A DNA stretch of 64,000 nucleotides from an uncultured Jannaschia sp. (lineage in GTDB: Bacteria; Pseudomonadota; Alphaproteobacteria; Rhodobacterales; Rhodobacteraceae). The notes under the pieces were generated by a model. The model saw only the letters and a list, made by a program, of their open reading frames with translations. It was not told the origin of the DNA and did no database searches. The position numbers were made by a program, and so were the translations under genes. The DNA lies in assembly GCF_947494025.1 (NCBI RefSeq), contig NZ_CANLTQ010000001.1, forward strand, positions 558,001-622,000. Reading direction: 5' to 3'. Positions 38,851-47,833 of this stretch are shown here, piece by piece. How positions within the stretch are numbered: the stretch's first letter is position 1; each line of letters starts with the position of its first letter.

Positions 38851-39072
38851 TCAGGCGATGATGTCGGGGGTAAGCTCGTCCTCGATCCGCGCGATGCGAT
38901 CCTTGAGGTTCAGCTTCTGTCGCTTGAGCCGCCGGATCACCAGGAGATCGGGCGCCGGGCTCTCCTCCACCGCGCGGATCGCGACGTCCAGGTCGCGGTG
39001 GTCCTGTCGCAGCACCTCGAGGCGCATTCGCAGGATGTCCTCGTGGCTCAATTTCTCGGGCGCTTCGGTCAC
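38851..39072 (-). CDS. DUF465 (YdcH-like) small coiled-coil protein
   Basis: A 73-residue charged helical protein ending [23 protein letters not shown], the DUF465 signature. The GTG at 39072 gives a compact [19 protein letters not shown] start; no strong ribosome binding site is visible, and the region further upstream does not look coding. It lies 11 bases before purE and may be co-transcribed. Function unknown. Confidence 0.8.
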   Translation of the reverse strand: MTEAPEKLSHEDILRMRLEVLRQDHRDLDVAIRAVEESPAPDLLVIRRLKRQKLNLKDRIARIEDELTPDIIA

Positions 39073-39134
39073 AGGCAGGCACTCGCAAGGGTTCGCAGGC
39101 CTGTTACACCGCGTGGGCGGGCCAGTCCAACCAT

Positions 39135-39163
39135 CTTGCAAGGCGCCTCCCCGGTCCCCAAAT
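39135..39163 (+). promoter_or_regulatory. Heat-shock (sigma-32/RpoH-type) promoter of hsp20
   Basis: CTTGCAA (39135-39141) and CCCCAAAT (39156-39163) are separated by 14 bases, close to the proteobacterial RpoH consensus (CTTGAAA, 13-15, CCCCATnT). Transcription would start near 39170, leaving a leader of about 60 bases before the hsp20 ATG. Confidence 0.75.
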
Positions 39164-39232
39164 ATCGTGCAAGCCGGCGCCTTTGGAGGGTCGGACCAGA
39201 CAATCGGATCGCTTCGCGAAAGGACCCGAGAC

Positions 39233-39658
39233 ATGAGCAAGCCGACCTTCGGCACCCACCCCTTCCTGCTCGGCTTCGACGAGCTCGAACGTCTCGTGGA
39301 GCGCACGGCGCGGACGGGCAACGACGGCTACCCGCCCTACAATATCGAACAGACTGGCGAGACGGGCTTCCGCATCACGCTGGCCGTGGCTGGTATCGGG
39401 GAGGACGATCTCGCCATCACGCTGGAGGATCGCCAGCTCGTGATCCGCGGGCGCTCGCAGGACGACGGCGAGCGCGTTTACCTGCATCGCGGGATCGCCG
39501 CGCGCCAGTTCCAGCGCGCTTTCGTACTGGCCGACGGGGTGGAGGTCGCGGGTGCGACACTGGAGCACGGCCTCCTGCATGTGGATCTGCAACGATCGGC
39601 GCCGTCGAGCGTTGTAAAGACAATCAGGATCGAAACGACCGGTTCGGCGAACGGCTGA
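39233..39658 (+). CDS. Hsp20 small heat-shock protein
   Basis: A 141-residue IbpA-type holdase. YPPYNIEQTGETGFRITLAVAGI opens the alpha-crystallin domain, and YLHRGIAARQFQRAFVLADGVEVAGATLEHGLLHVDL holds its second half with the A-x-x-x-x-G-L motif. The ATG at 39233 follows AAGGA with eight bases spacing. It is preceded by an RpoH-type promoter and followed by a DUF1150 gene 20 bases later. Confidence 0.95.
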   Translation: MSKPTFGTHPFLLGFDELERLVERTARTGNDGYPPYNIEQTGETGFRITLAVAGIGEDDLAITLEDRQLVIRGRSQDDGERVYLHRGIAARQFQRAFVLADGVEVAGATLEHGLLHVDLQRSAPSSVVKTIRIETTGSANG

Positions 39659-39678
39659 GCATACCGAAGGAGATAGCC

Positions 39679-39909
39679 ATGTCACGACATACCGATATCG
39701 AAGCCCTCGGTGGATCGCTCGTCTACGTCCGGTCCGTCGAGATGGATGAGTTGCCGGAAGAAGTGCAGGACGAGGCGCGCGAAGGCGGACTCGACAAGCT
39801 CTACGCGCTGCACCGCGCCGATGGCGAACAGGTGGCCCTCGTGGGGGATCGCAGCCTCGCCTTCAACATCGCGATCCAGAACGATCTGCAGCCGGTGAGC
39901 GTTCACTAG
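39679..39909 (+). CDS. DUF1150 protein
   Basis: A 76-residue acidic protein, GSLVYVRSVEMDELPEEVQDE, with an AAGGAG ribosome binding site. DUF1150 genes commonly follow hsp20 in Rhodobacterales; the shared promoter suggests a heat-shock or stress role. Its sequence LYALHRADGEQVALVGDRSLAFNIAIQNDLQPVSVH matches the family C-terminus. Confidence 0.9.
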   Translation: MSRHTDIEALGGSLVYVRSVEMDELPEEVQDEAREGGLDKLYALHRADGEQVALVGDRSLAFNIAIQNDLQPVSVH

Positions 39910-39972
39910 ACGCCATCTGGACATGAAAAGGGCCGCCCCCCCCGGGGCCGGTCCCTGACGGCTAATGTTGAC

Positions 39973-39999
39973 GACCCGCCGCTGAAACGGCGGGTCTTT
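39973..39999 (+). terminator. Rho-independent terminator of hsp20 operon
   Basis: A 9-base perfect stem (39973-39981 with 39988-39996), loop CTGAAA, followed by TTT. It lies 63 bases after the DUF1150 stop. Confidence 0.85.
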
Positions 40000-40188
40000 C
40001 AATGCGTATCCTGACGACATCACAACAGATCCTGCTCATGGATCCGCCTGTGAGCCGGCCCAATCCGCATTGCGGGCTTTTCCTTGCCTGCGCCCGGCTC
40101 CATCCGGGTGTGGTGGCAACGGTGGATGTCGACGGGTTTTGCCGGCACGGACGGATCGGAGAGGCGATGCCGGCCCCGGGTGCGTCCG

Positions 40189-40409
40189 TGGCCGCTCACG
40201 CTCCTCCACGACCGCACGGTTGTTCTTCGCTCGGGAGATTGTTCCACACACGGGGCACCGGCGATGTTCGTCGTGCGCCTTGCCACGACCACGCCCCGGT
40301 GCACGCCTGAAGCCGGTGGTGGCATGCCTTCGGGTCGTCTGAACGGATCGGGCAGAACGCCGCAGGTCGCGCATGACGGGTCGCGGCAGAAGTTCAGGTC
40401 GATACCCGC
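40189..40409 (-). pseudogene. Frameshifted zinc-ribbon transposase remnant
   Basis: In one frame (40341-40409) the sequence reads AGIDLNFCRDPSCATCGV, like the N-terminal CxxxxC ribbon of a family of transposases (NFCxNPxCxNFGV pattern). In another frame (40189-40266) it reads HRRCPVCGTISRAKNNRAVVEE, matching the second ribbon of the same family. The frame change and missing catalytic part show a dead fragment. The family identification is from memory of the motif and is moderate at best. Confidence 0.4.
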
Positions 40410-40568
40410 GACCGGCAGGGGAAGCCTTCGGACCCGTGGCTTCGTCAAGCTCCCCGAAGATGTTTTCGGGACGCTCGACACCTTTTTCTCTCCCTTTGGA
40501 CACCAGCCAAGCGCTGTATGAGAGAAAAGTCGCCGCAGTTCGCCAAACCGAAGCGACTTTCAGCATTC

Positions 40569-40579
40569 AAAGCCGTTTG
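40569..40579 (+). repeat. Left terminal inverted repeat of IS630 remnant
   Basis: An 11-base arm that pairs with 40948-40958, ten of eleven matching. Confidence 0.5.
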
Positions 40580-40582
40580 CGT

Positions 40583-40869
40583 TCAATCGGGCGCGTATCC
40601 CGCGGCGCCGAAGACGTTCCGGCCCGCCCCGGGATCGAACAGGCCGCAGATGTCGCCGAGGGCTTGGAGAAAGGGATCGTGGGCGCGGGCGCCGATCCGG
40701 AGGAGGTGATCTTTCGGCTTGGGGAAGGCCGTTTCGATCGGGTTCGGGTCTGGCGCGCAAGCGGGCCGGACAGGCATCCCCGGCCGTTCAGGATCCCGAA
40801 GGCCCGCGCTGCCGCCCGACACGAATGGCCAGCGGCGATGTGGTCGAAGATCCGTTCGCGAATATCCAT
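40583..40869 (-). pseudogene. IS630 transposase remnant with internal deletion
   Basis: The upstream part (40869-40789) reads MDIRERIFDHIAAGHSCRAA, the N-terminal helix-turn-helix. In a different frame, 40759-40583 reads PDPNPIETAFPKPKDHLLRI and ends NVFGAAGYAPD, the C-terminal region containing the Glu of the DDE triad (NPIE). The two catalytic aspartates and about 200 residues are missing and the frames do not join. Confidence 0.65.
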
Positions 40870-40947
40870 CGCCCATGATCCACCTCCTGCCGAAAGCGAA
40901 CCGGACGAACGATCCCGCGTGAATCCCCCCATAGGTCAGGATGGGGA

Positions 40948-40958
40948 CAAACCGCTTT
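40948..40958 (-). repeat. Right terminal inverted repeat of IS630 remnant
   Basis: An 11-base arm, the partner of 40569-40579. Confidence 0.5.
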
Positions 40959-41012
40959 AGCGTCAGGAGCTAGGCGTGCGGGGCGGCCTTTTTCGATAGG
41001 AGGATCGCAGGA

Positions 41013-41390
41013 TCAGATCGCGATCTCGAACTTCGATGCCTCGCGAAGCGACGTCAGGATGCGGACGATCTCGGCCCCCCGGGCCGGCTTGACCAGAACG
41101 AGCGCGTCCGAGCCGTACCGGTCGACCAGCGCCCGCAGATCCGCACGTCCCGTATGAAACAGGAACGGCTTGCCGACGGCCCGTAACCGGTCGGCAACGG
41201 GAAACACCTTCGAGCCGCAGAGATCCACGTCGAGCACCGCGAGATCGACCGTATCGCAGGCGGACAGCGCGGAATCCACCGTTGCGAAGGGGCCGACCAC
41301 GTTGGCGCCCTCGTCCTCCAGCGTCAGAGACAGGTCGAGCGCGAGAAGCGCCTCGTCCTCCACCAGCATGACATTGCAATCGTCCAGCAT
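41013..41390 (-). CDS. Single-domain response regulator
   Basis: A 125-residue receiver domain without output domain. Acidic pocket residues are in VMLVEDEALLAL, the phosphoacceptor Asp in LAVLDVDLCG, the conserved Thr in FHTGRAD and the Lys in LVLVKPA. No kinase gene is adjacent. The ATG at 41390 has GAGGCAAGG upstream; longer starts read through promoter sequence. An EcfG-like promoter lies about 90 bases upstream. Confidence 0.88.
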   Translation of the reverse strand: MLDDCNVMLVEDEALLALDLSLTLEDEGANVVGPFATVDSALSACDTVDLAVLDVDLCGSKVFPVADRLRAVGKPFLFHTGRADLRALVDRYGSDALVLVKPARGAEIVRILTSLREASKFEIAI

Positions 41391-41479
41391 CCTTGCCTCG
41401 CAGATCACCTCGCGGGCGTCCTGACCGCACCAGATCCGAGGCGCTCGTTTGGAATACCAGTTGGACCCAGTGCCCAAGC

Positions 41480-41505
41480 AACGACCCCGCGCCGCAGGAT
41501 GTTCC
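41480..41505 (-). promoter_or_regulatory. EcfG-like general-stress promoter of response regulator
   Basis: On minus, GGAAC (41505-41501) and CGTT (41483-41480) are separated by 17 bases, an exact match to the GGAAC-N16/18-CGTT pattern of alphaproteobacterial EcfG sigma factors. The response-regulator start is 90 bases downstream. Presence of an EcfG system in this organism is not shown here, so this remains a motif match. Confidence 0.55.
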
Positions 41506-41576
41506 GACATTTCTACTTGAAGTTGCGCTCCCACGTCATCCGGGAGCCAACGCTGCGGAAATACGACAGGTTTCGG

Positions 41577-43295
41577 TCAGCCCGAGATGAGCCCCATGGA
41601 TTCGAGCTTCAGCAGGACCTGCTGCGCGCAATTATCGACCTCGTAGCCTTCCGTGTCCACCACGAGCTCCGCGTTCACAGGCGCCTCGTAGGGATCGGAG
41701 ATGCCGGTGAACTCCTTGATCTTGCCTTCGCGCGCCATCTTGTAGAGGCCCTTGCGGTCGCGCCGCTCGCATTCCTCGACGCTGGTGGCGACATGGACCT
41801 CGAGGAACGCGCCGTAGGCCTCGACCATCTCGCGCACGGCCCGGCGGGTCGCCGTATAGGGCGCGATCGGCGCACAGATCGCGATGCCGCCGTTCTTGGT
41901 GATCTCGGACGCGACATAGCCGATCCGCTTGATGTTGATGTCGCGGTGCTCCTTGGAAAAGCCGAGCTCGCTCGAGAGGTGCTTGCGCACCACGTCGCCG
42001 TCCAGAAGCGTCACCGGCCGGCCGCCCATCTCCATCAGCTTGACCATGATCGCGTTGGCGATGGTCGATTTACCCGAGCCTGACAAGCCGGTGAAGAAGA
42101 CGGTGAAGCCCTGGTTGCTGCGCGGCGGAGAAGTGCGGCGCAGTTCGGTCACGACCTCGGGGAAGGAGAACCATTCCGGGATTTCAAGCCCTTCGCGCAG
42201 GCGGCGCCGCAGCTCGGTCCCCGAAATGTTCAGGATCGTGACGTCGCCATTGTCCTCGATCTCGTCGGCGGGCTCGTATTGCGCGCGCTCCTGCACGTAG
42301 ACCATGTGCTTGAAGTCGACCATTTCGAGCCCGATCTCCGCTTCGTGCTCGCGGAACAGCTCCTGCGCGTCGTAGGGGCCGTAGAAATCCTCGCCCGCGG
42401 AGTTCTTGCCCGGACCCGCGTGGTCGCGGCCGACAATCATGTGGGTGCAGCCGTGATTGCGGCGGATGATCCCGTGCCAGACGGCCTCGCGCGGGCCGGC
42501 CATGCGCATGGCGAGATTCAGAAGCGACATCGTCGTGGTCGAGCCCGGATACTTGTCGAGCACCGCCTCGTAGCAGCGAACGCGCGTGAAGTGATCCACG
42601 TCGCCCGGCTTTGTCAGACCGACGACCGGATGGATCAGCAGGTTGGCCTGCGCTTCCTTCGCGGCCCGGAAGGTCAGCTCCTGATGCGCGCGATGCAGCG
42701 GGTTGCGTGTCTGGAAGGCGACGATGCGGCGCCAGCCGAGCTTGCGGAAATAGGCGCGCAGTTCGTTCGGCGTGTCGCGGCGCGCGCGGAAATCGTAATG
42801 GACCGGCGGCTGGATGCCGGTGATCGCGCCACCCACATAGACGGGACCGGCGCTGTTGTGCAGGTAGTTCACCGCCGGGTGGGCGAGGTCATCGGCGCCG
42901 AACACCCGCTCCGCCTCCCGCGCCTTGTCGGGGCGGTAGATGTCGGTGACCGAGAGCATGGCGAGGATGACGCCCTCCTGGTCACGCAGCGCGATGTCCT
43001 GCCCTTCCTCGATCTGTTCGGCGAAAGCCTCGCTCACGTCGAGCGTGATCGGCATCGGCCAAAGCGTCCCGTCGGCGAGCCGCATGTTCTCCACGACGCT
43101 TTCGTAATCCTCGCGCCCGAGGAAACCCTTCAGCGGGTTGAAGCCGCCGTTCATCAAAAGCTCCAGATCGCAAATCTGGCGCGGGGTCATGTCCCAGCTG
43201 GCAAGCTCCGCCGCCTCGGCCTTCAGCTTCTGCGCGCTGTCGTAGCTGACATAGAGTTCGGGGATGGGCGTCAGGTTGGGCGTGCTGAGGGACAT
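41577..43295 (-). CDS. Bifunctional sulfate adenylyltransferase / APS kinase
   Basis: A 572-residue fusion. Residues 1 to about 390 are the homomeric ATP sulfurylase: QTRNPLHRAHQELTFRAAKEA and IVGRDHAGPG hold the active site. Residues from about 395 are the APS kinase: FTGLSGSGKSTIAN P-loop, LLDGDVVRKHL and the APS lid KGLYKMAREGKIKEFTGISDPYE. It makes PAPS from sulfate and two ATP for assimilation or sulfation; a PAPS-using sulfotransferase is encoded at 50-52 kb. It uses the Sat rather than the CysDN type of sulfurylase. Confidence 0.96.
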   Translation of the reverse strand: MSLSTPNLTPIPELYVSYDSAQKLKAEAAELASWDMTPRQICDLELLMNGGFNPLKGFLGREDYESVVENMRLADGTLWPMPITLDVSEAFAEQIEEGQDIALRDQEGVILAMLSVTDIYRPDKAREAERVFGADDLAHPAVNYLHNSAGPVYVGGAITGIQPPVHYDFRARRDTPNELRAYFRKLGWRRIVAFQTRNPLHRAHQELTFRAAKEAQANLLIHPVVGLTKPGDVDHFTRVRCYEAVLDKYPGSTTTMSLLNLAMRMAGPREAVWHGIIRRNHGCTHMIVGRDHAGPGKNSAGEDFYGPYDAQELFREHEAEIGLEMVDFKHMVYVQERAQYEPADEIEDNGDVTILNISGTELRRRLREGLEIPEWFSFPEVVTELRRTSPPRSNQGFTVFFTGLSGSGKSTIANAIMVKLMEMGGRPVTLLDGDVVRKHLSSELGFSKEHRDINIKRIGYVASEITKNGGIAICAPIAPYTATRRAVREMVEAYGAFLEVHVATSVEECERRDRKGLYKMAREGKIKEFTGISDPYEAPVNAELVVDTEGYEVDNCAQQVLLKLESMGLISG

Positions 43296-43442
43296 GCGGG
43301 GCTCCGGGTCGTCGCATTCGGGTCGCGCGCCCTTAGACCCGAAGAAAGACGGGGATCAAGGCCGGTCAGCCGATTTCGTCCGGCCGGCGCGGGAAACGAC
43401 GGTCGCGGGCGCGTCGATCGGCGCCCCGGAGCCCGTCGGAGA

Positions 43443-44809
<1,367 letters not shown>

Positions 44810-44826
44810 TTAAGGCGTGATCACGT

Positions 44827-45174
44827 ATGAAGTTCCTGTTTCTGACACTCGCTACGGCCGTCGCGCTGAGCACGGTCGCGGCGGCGCAAACGGATGGGGC
44901 AGACGCGACCTGCCGGGAGGTCGACGGAAACCTGCGAATCCATGTCCTTGTTTGGAACGCCAAGGCAAACGACGCGGATCTGGCAGATGCCGGCGCCACG
45001 GCCTGCGGCATGAAAACGCCCTGCGGCGCGCGGTTCTTTGCCGACATCGCGGATGCACCGGAGACGGCGCCGCACAACCATGACGGGCTTGCCGCGCAGC
45101 AGGTTCAGGATTCGATGGGTGTCGACACCGCGGAGGATGATCGACTGATTCGCATCACACGCGTTACGCCCTGA
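44827..45174 (+). CDS. Small secreted protein of unknown function
   Basis: A 115-residue protein with a Sec signal peptide, MKFLFLTLATAVALSTVAAA. The mature part has three cysteines (ATCREV, ATACGM, TPCGAR) and an acidic tail. I recognise no family. It is divergent from trxB and convergent with the VWA gene, and its composition is less GC-rich than the average here. Confidence 0.7.
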   Translation: MKFLFLTLATAVALSTVAAAQTDGADATCREVDGNLRIHVLVWNAKANDADLADAGATACGMKTPCGARFFADIADAPETAPHNHDGLAAQQVQDSMGVDTAEDDRLIRITRVTP

Positions 45175-45179
45175 ACGAC

Positions 45180-45214
45180 GACGCCCCCGCCGCGTAAGCG
45201 CGTGCGGAGGCGTC
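45180..45214. terminator. Bidirectional hairpin between convergent genes
   Basis: An 11-base stem with one mismatch (45180-45190 with 45204-45214) around a 13-base loop lies between the secreted-protein gene and the VWA gene. No T run; likely a shared 3' end. Confidence 0.55.
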
Positions 45215-45238
45215 GCGTGCTTGCGCCGGCCTCGACGA

Positions 45239-46063
45239 TCAGGCCGGACGGCGGAACCGTCCGAGACCGAGAAGTGCCACGAGACCGGTCAGGATCAACG
45301 GCAGGCCCGCAGGAAGCGGAACGACCGAAGGACCGGGCGTGGGATTGTCGACCTCACCGCCCGTGTCATCGACGACCTGGTTGATCTTGGTGCCGATCGC
45401 GCCGGCATAGGCATCGAAATCGCTCACGCTGACGACGAACCCGGTCGCGGTCGCATCGGGGATCGTGTCGCCGGCGGCGAGATCGACAATCACGCCGTTA
45501 TCCTCGTCGCCGACAGTGCCGAGGCCAGCGATCTGGCGCAAGCTTTCCAGCCTGGGGCCGGGGCCGACCGCCTCGAAGCTGAGCCCGTCCAGACCGGCGG
45601 TCCGTGCAGCGGTCGCCACTGACTTGGAGGCGGTCACGCTGCTGCCACCGTCGGTGGTGATGTTCAGCAGGGTCGTCGCCCCGAGGCCATCGGCACTGGA
45701 TTGGAACAGGCCGAACAGATTCGAAATCGCTCCGGCGATGTTCGTGCCACCGCCGGAATATGGCGCATTCGCCACATCGCTCTGGATACCGGCCAGCGTC
45801 GCGTCGGAAACAATCGTCGGGGCTACGATGGTTGTGCTCCCGCCGGCGAAAGACGTGACCGCGATACGGTACTGATTGTCGCCGGAGGTGGGAATGCTGC
45901 CCAAGGCCTGCGACAAGGCCGTGCGCGCGCTGTTGTAGTCGATCGACCCCACCGAACTCGATCTGTCGAGGCTGAAGCCGAGATCGATCACGGCGGCCGA
46001 ACCCGCTCCGGTTAATGCCACGACACCAACGGCGAACGAAAGCGCGAAATTACGGATTTTCAT
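45239..46063 (-). CDS. VPLPA-CTERM von Willebrand factor A domain protein
   Basis: A 274-residue exported protein. A signal peptide (MKIRNFALSFAVGVVALTGAGSA) precedes a VWA domain with the MIDAS motif DRSSS (D33, S35, S37), the later Thr in GGGTNIAGA and Asp in ITTDGGSS. The C-terminus VPLPAGLPLILTGLVALL followed by a basic GRFRRPA is the VPLPA-CTERM sorting signal, a proposed exosortase target found in Rhodobacterales. It is probably surface-linked or released after sorting. It is less GC-rich than the neighbours. No exosortase or exopolysaccharide genes are in the window. Confidence 0.88.
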   Translation of the reverse strand: MKIRNFALSFAVGVVALTGAGSAAVIDLGFSLDRSSSVGSIDYNSARTALSQALGSIPTSGDNQYRIAVTSFAGGSTTIVAPTIVSDATLAGIQSDVANAPYSGGGTNIAGAISNLFGLFQSSADGLGATTLLNITTDGGSSVTASKSVATAARTAGLDGLSFEAVGPGPRLESLRQIAGLGTVGDEDNGVIVDLAAGDTIPDATATGFVVSVSDFDAYAGAIGTKINQVVDDTGGEVDNPTPGPSVVPLPAGLPLILTGLVALLGLGRFRRPA

Positions 46064-46295
46064 TTGGAATAACCCTTCCAGACAATGAACAACACTCTGT
46101 GATCTTCCGTCACCTCGCCAACCTGCGATGTGGCAATCGCGCGGGTCAACGTTTTATTAACCTTTTTCCCTGGTGACCCTTTGCCATTCTGCGCAGCGCG
46201 ACGAGGAACCCGAGGGACGACCGGAGCTTTCGCCTCGTCTTCGATTGCGGCAAGAGAGGTAATCCATACTCGTCATGCTATTCCCGGAGGCCGAC

Positions 46296-46796
46296 TTGCC
46301 ACGTTCCTCGCTCGACCCGATCGATCGCCAGATCCTCGCCGAACTTCAGGCCGACGGGCGCATGACGAACGTGGAGCTCGCCCGTCGCGTGGGAATCTCC
46401 GCCCCGCCCTGCCTGCGTCGCGTCCGCGCGCTGGAGGAGGCGGGTTACATCGAGAACTACCACGCGCGCGTGAATGCCCGTGCCCTCGGTTTCGAGGTGC
46501 AGGTCTACGCGATGGTGTCGCTGGGCCGTCAAGCGGAGTCGGATCTCGTGGCCTTCGAGGCGCGTTGCCGCGACTGGCCGCTCGTGCGGGAATGCCACAT
46601 GCTCAACGGCGAGACCGACTTCATCCTGCGCTGCGTGGCGACCGACCTCGGCTCGTTCCAGTCCTTCCTGACCGGCGAGCTGACGGCGGCGGAGAACGTG
46701 GCAAGCGTGCGGACCTCGCTCGTCATCCGCGACGCGAAGACGGTTCCGGGCATCCCGTTCGAGGTGCTGGAGGCCCGGCTGGCGCTCGACGCCTGA
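46296..46796 (+). CDS. Lrp/AsnC-family transcriptional regulator
   Basis: A 166-residue regulator. LDPIDRQILAELQADGRMTNVELARRVGISAPPCLRRVRALEEAGYI is the helix-turn-helix half; the rest is the RAM ligand domain with VNARALGFEVQVYAMVSLG. The TTG at 46296 has GGAGG six bases upstream and gives the usual N-terminus; the ATG at 46275 has no good ribosome binding site and adds seven residues. It lies in a divergent arrangement with the VWA gene across a 230-base AT-rich interval. Confidence 0.9.
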   Translation: MPRSSLDPIDRQILAELQADGRMTNVELARRVGISAPPCLRRVRALEEAGYIENYHARVNARALGFEVQVYAMVSLGRQAESDLVAFEARCRDWPLVRECHMLNGETDFILRCVATDLGSFQSFLTGELTAAENVASVRTSLVIRDAKTVPGIPFEVLEARLALDA

Positions 46797-46823
46797 TCGC
46801 GCCGGCCGGGTGTTCCGGGTGGA

Positions 46824-47744
46824 TCAGGTCTTCAGGGCGGGGATGATCTGCTTCTTGCGGCTCATCACGCCCGGCAGGACGACCTGGTCGCCCGCGACCC
46901 GCGCCCCGAAGCTCGCCTCGGCCACCTTCTTCGTCATCTCGTTCGGCACGAGCAGCGTCGCCTCCTCGCGCAGGATGTCGACCACGAAGAGCAGGACCTG
47001 ATGCACGTTGTCCTCCGCCGCGACCTCGGGCATCGCCGCCATCAGCGCGTCCTTGCGGGACAGGATCGCGTCGGGGGACGTCGTCTCGAGCACGGAGACG
47101 CGGAACTTGGTGCCGCCGGTCTCGTATTCCTTGGAATCCATCCTCAGAAGCTCGACCTCGGAGAAGGCAGAGACATCGGATTTGGCCGCGAACATCTCGG
47201 CGGCGAATTCCGGGATATCGATGCCCAGATCGCCCGCCAGCCGCTCGGCCAGCGCGCGGTCGTGGTCGGTCGTCGTGGGCGAGCGGAACTCCAGCGTGTC
47301 CGACAGGATGCAGGTCAGCATCGCGCCGCGGATCGGCTCGGGCGCGGAAGACAGCGCGCCGCCCATCAGGTCCGCCATGACCGTCGCGGTGCAGGCGAGC
47401 GGCCGGATCGTGACGTCGATCGGCACAACGGTCTCGATCCCGCCGGTCAGCTTGTGGTGGTCGATGATCTGCCGCACGTCCGCGCGGCCGATATTGGCGG
47501 GAAGCTCCGCGGGGTTGTTCGTGTCGACGATCACGCAGGGCTGGTCGTCGTCGACGTCGAGGACGATCTCCGGCTTCTCGAGCCCCCAGCGCTCCAGCAT
47601 CCAGGCCGCCTCGGTGTTGGGCTCGCCCAGAAGCACGGCTTTCGCCTCGGTGCCCAGCACCTCGTTCATGTACCAGACCCAGGCGATCGGGCTGCCGGTG
47701 GAATCGGTGTCGGGGTGTTTGTGGCCGAAGACGAGCGTGGTCAT
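46824..47744 (-). CDS. ppaC: Manganese-dependent inorganic pyrophosphatase (family II)
   Basis: A 306-residue DHH/DHHA2 phosphoesterase. Metal ligands are in FGHKHPDTDS, VDTNNP, DHHKL and CILSDT; the C-terminal DHHA2 domain ends GVMSRKKQIIPAL. It hydrolyses pyrophosphate to phosphate. Family II is less common in Gram-negatives than the family I enzyme. The ATG at 47744 gives the family N-terminus. Confidence 0.95.
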   Translation of the reverse strand: MTTLVFGHKHPDTDSTGSPIAWVWYMNEVLGTEAKAVLLGEPNTEAAWMLERWGLEKPEIVLDVDDDQPCVIVDTNNPAELPANIGRADVRQIIDHHKLTGGIETVVPIDVTIRPLACTATVMADLMGGALSSAPEPIRGAMLTCILSDTLEFRSPTTTDHDRALAERLAGDLGIDIPEFAAEMFAAKSDVSAFSEVELLRMDSKEYETGGTKFRVSVLETTSPDAILSRKDALMAAMPEVAAEDNVHQVLLFVVDILREEATLLVPNEMTKKVAEASFGARVAGDQVVLPGVMSRKKQIIPALKT

Positions 47745-47833
47745 GGAATATCCGTGGTGAAGTTGATCCGGGTCGGGCCGCGCCTTAGCAACGGCCGGGG
47801 GCGATGTCACGCCCGGCGGCACGGGGCAGCGGC

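Larger units (their letters stand above)
40567..40960 (-). mobile_element. Internally deleted IS630-type element
   Basis: A fragment of about 390 bases keeps both ends. AAAGCCGTTTG at 40569-40579 and AAAGCGGTTTG (minus, 40958-40948) are inverted repeats differing at one base in eleven. Between them lie the first helix-turn-helix and the last catalytic part of an IS630-type transposase; most of the middle, roughly 0.7-0.8 kb in full-length relatives, is gone. It cannot move by itself but could be mobilised by a related element. Confidence 0.6.
39910..41012. other. 1.1-kb region with decayed transposase genes
   Basis: After the hsp20 terminator, no intact gene is seen for about 1 kb. Two separate transposase remnants on minus are recognisable: a zinc-ribbon type with frameshift (40189-40409) and an internally deleted IS630-type element (40567-40960). 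Remaining bases show nothing I can name. Confidence 0.65.

Noticed and set aside
40020-40566. Open frames of 150-176 codons in the transposase graveyard
   Set aside because: Each carries only part of a zinc-ribbon pattern in different frames, so they are treated as a decayed gene, not as intact proteins.
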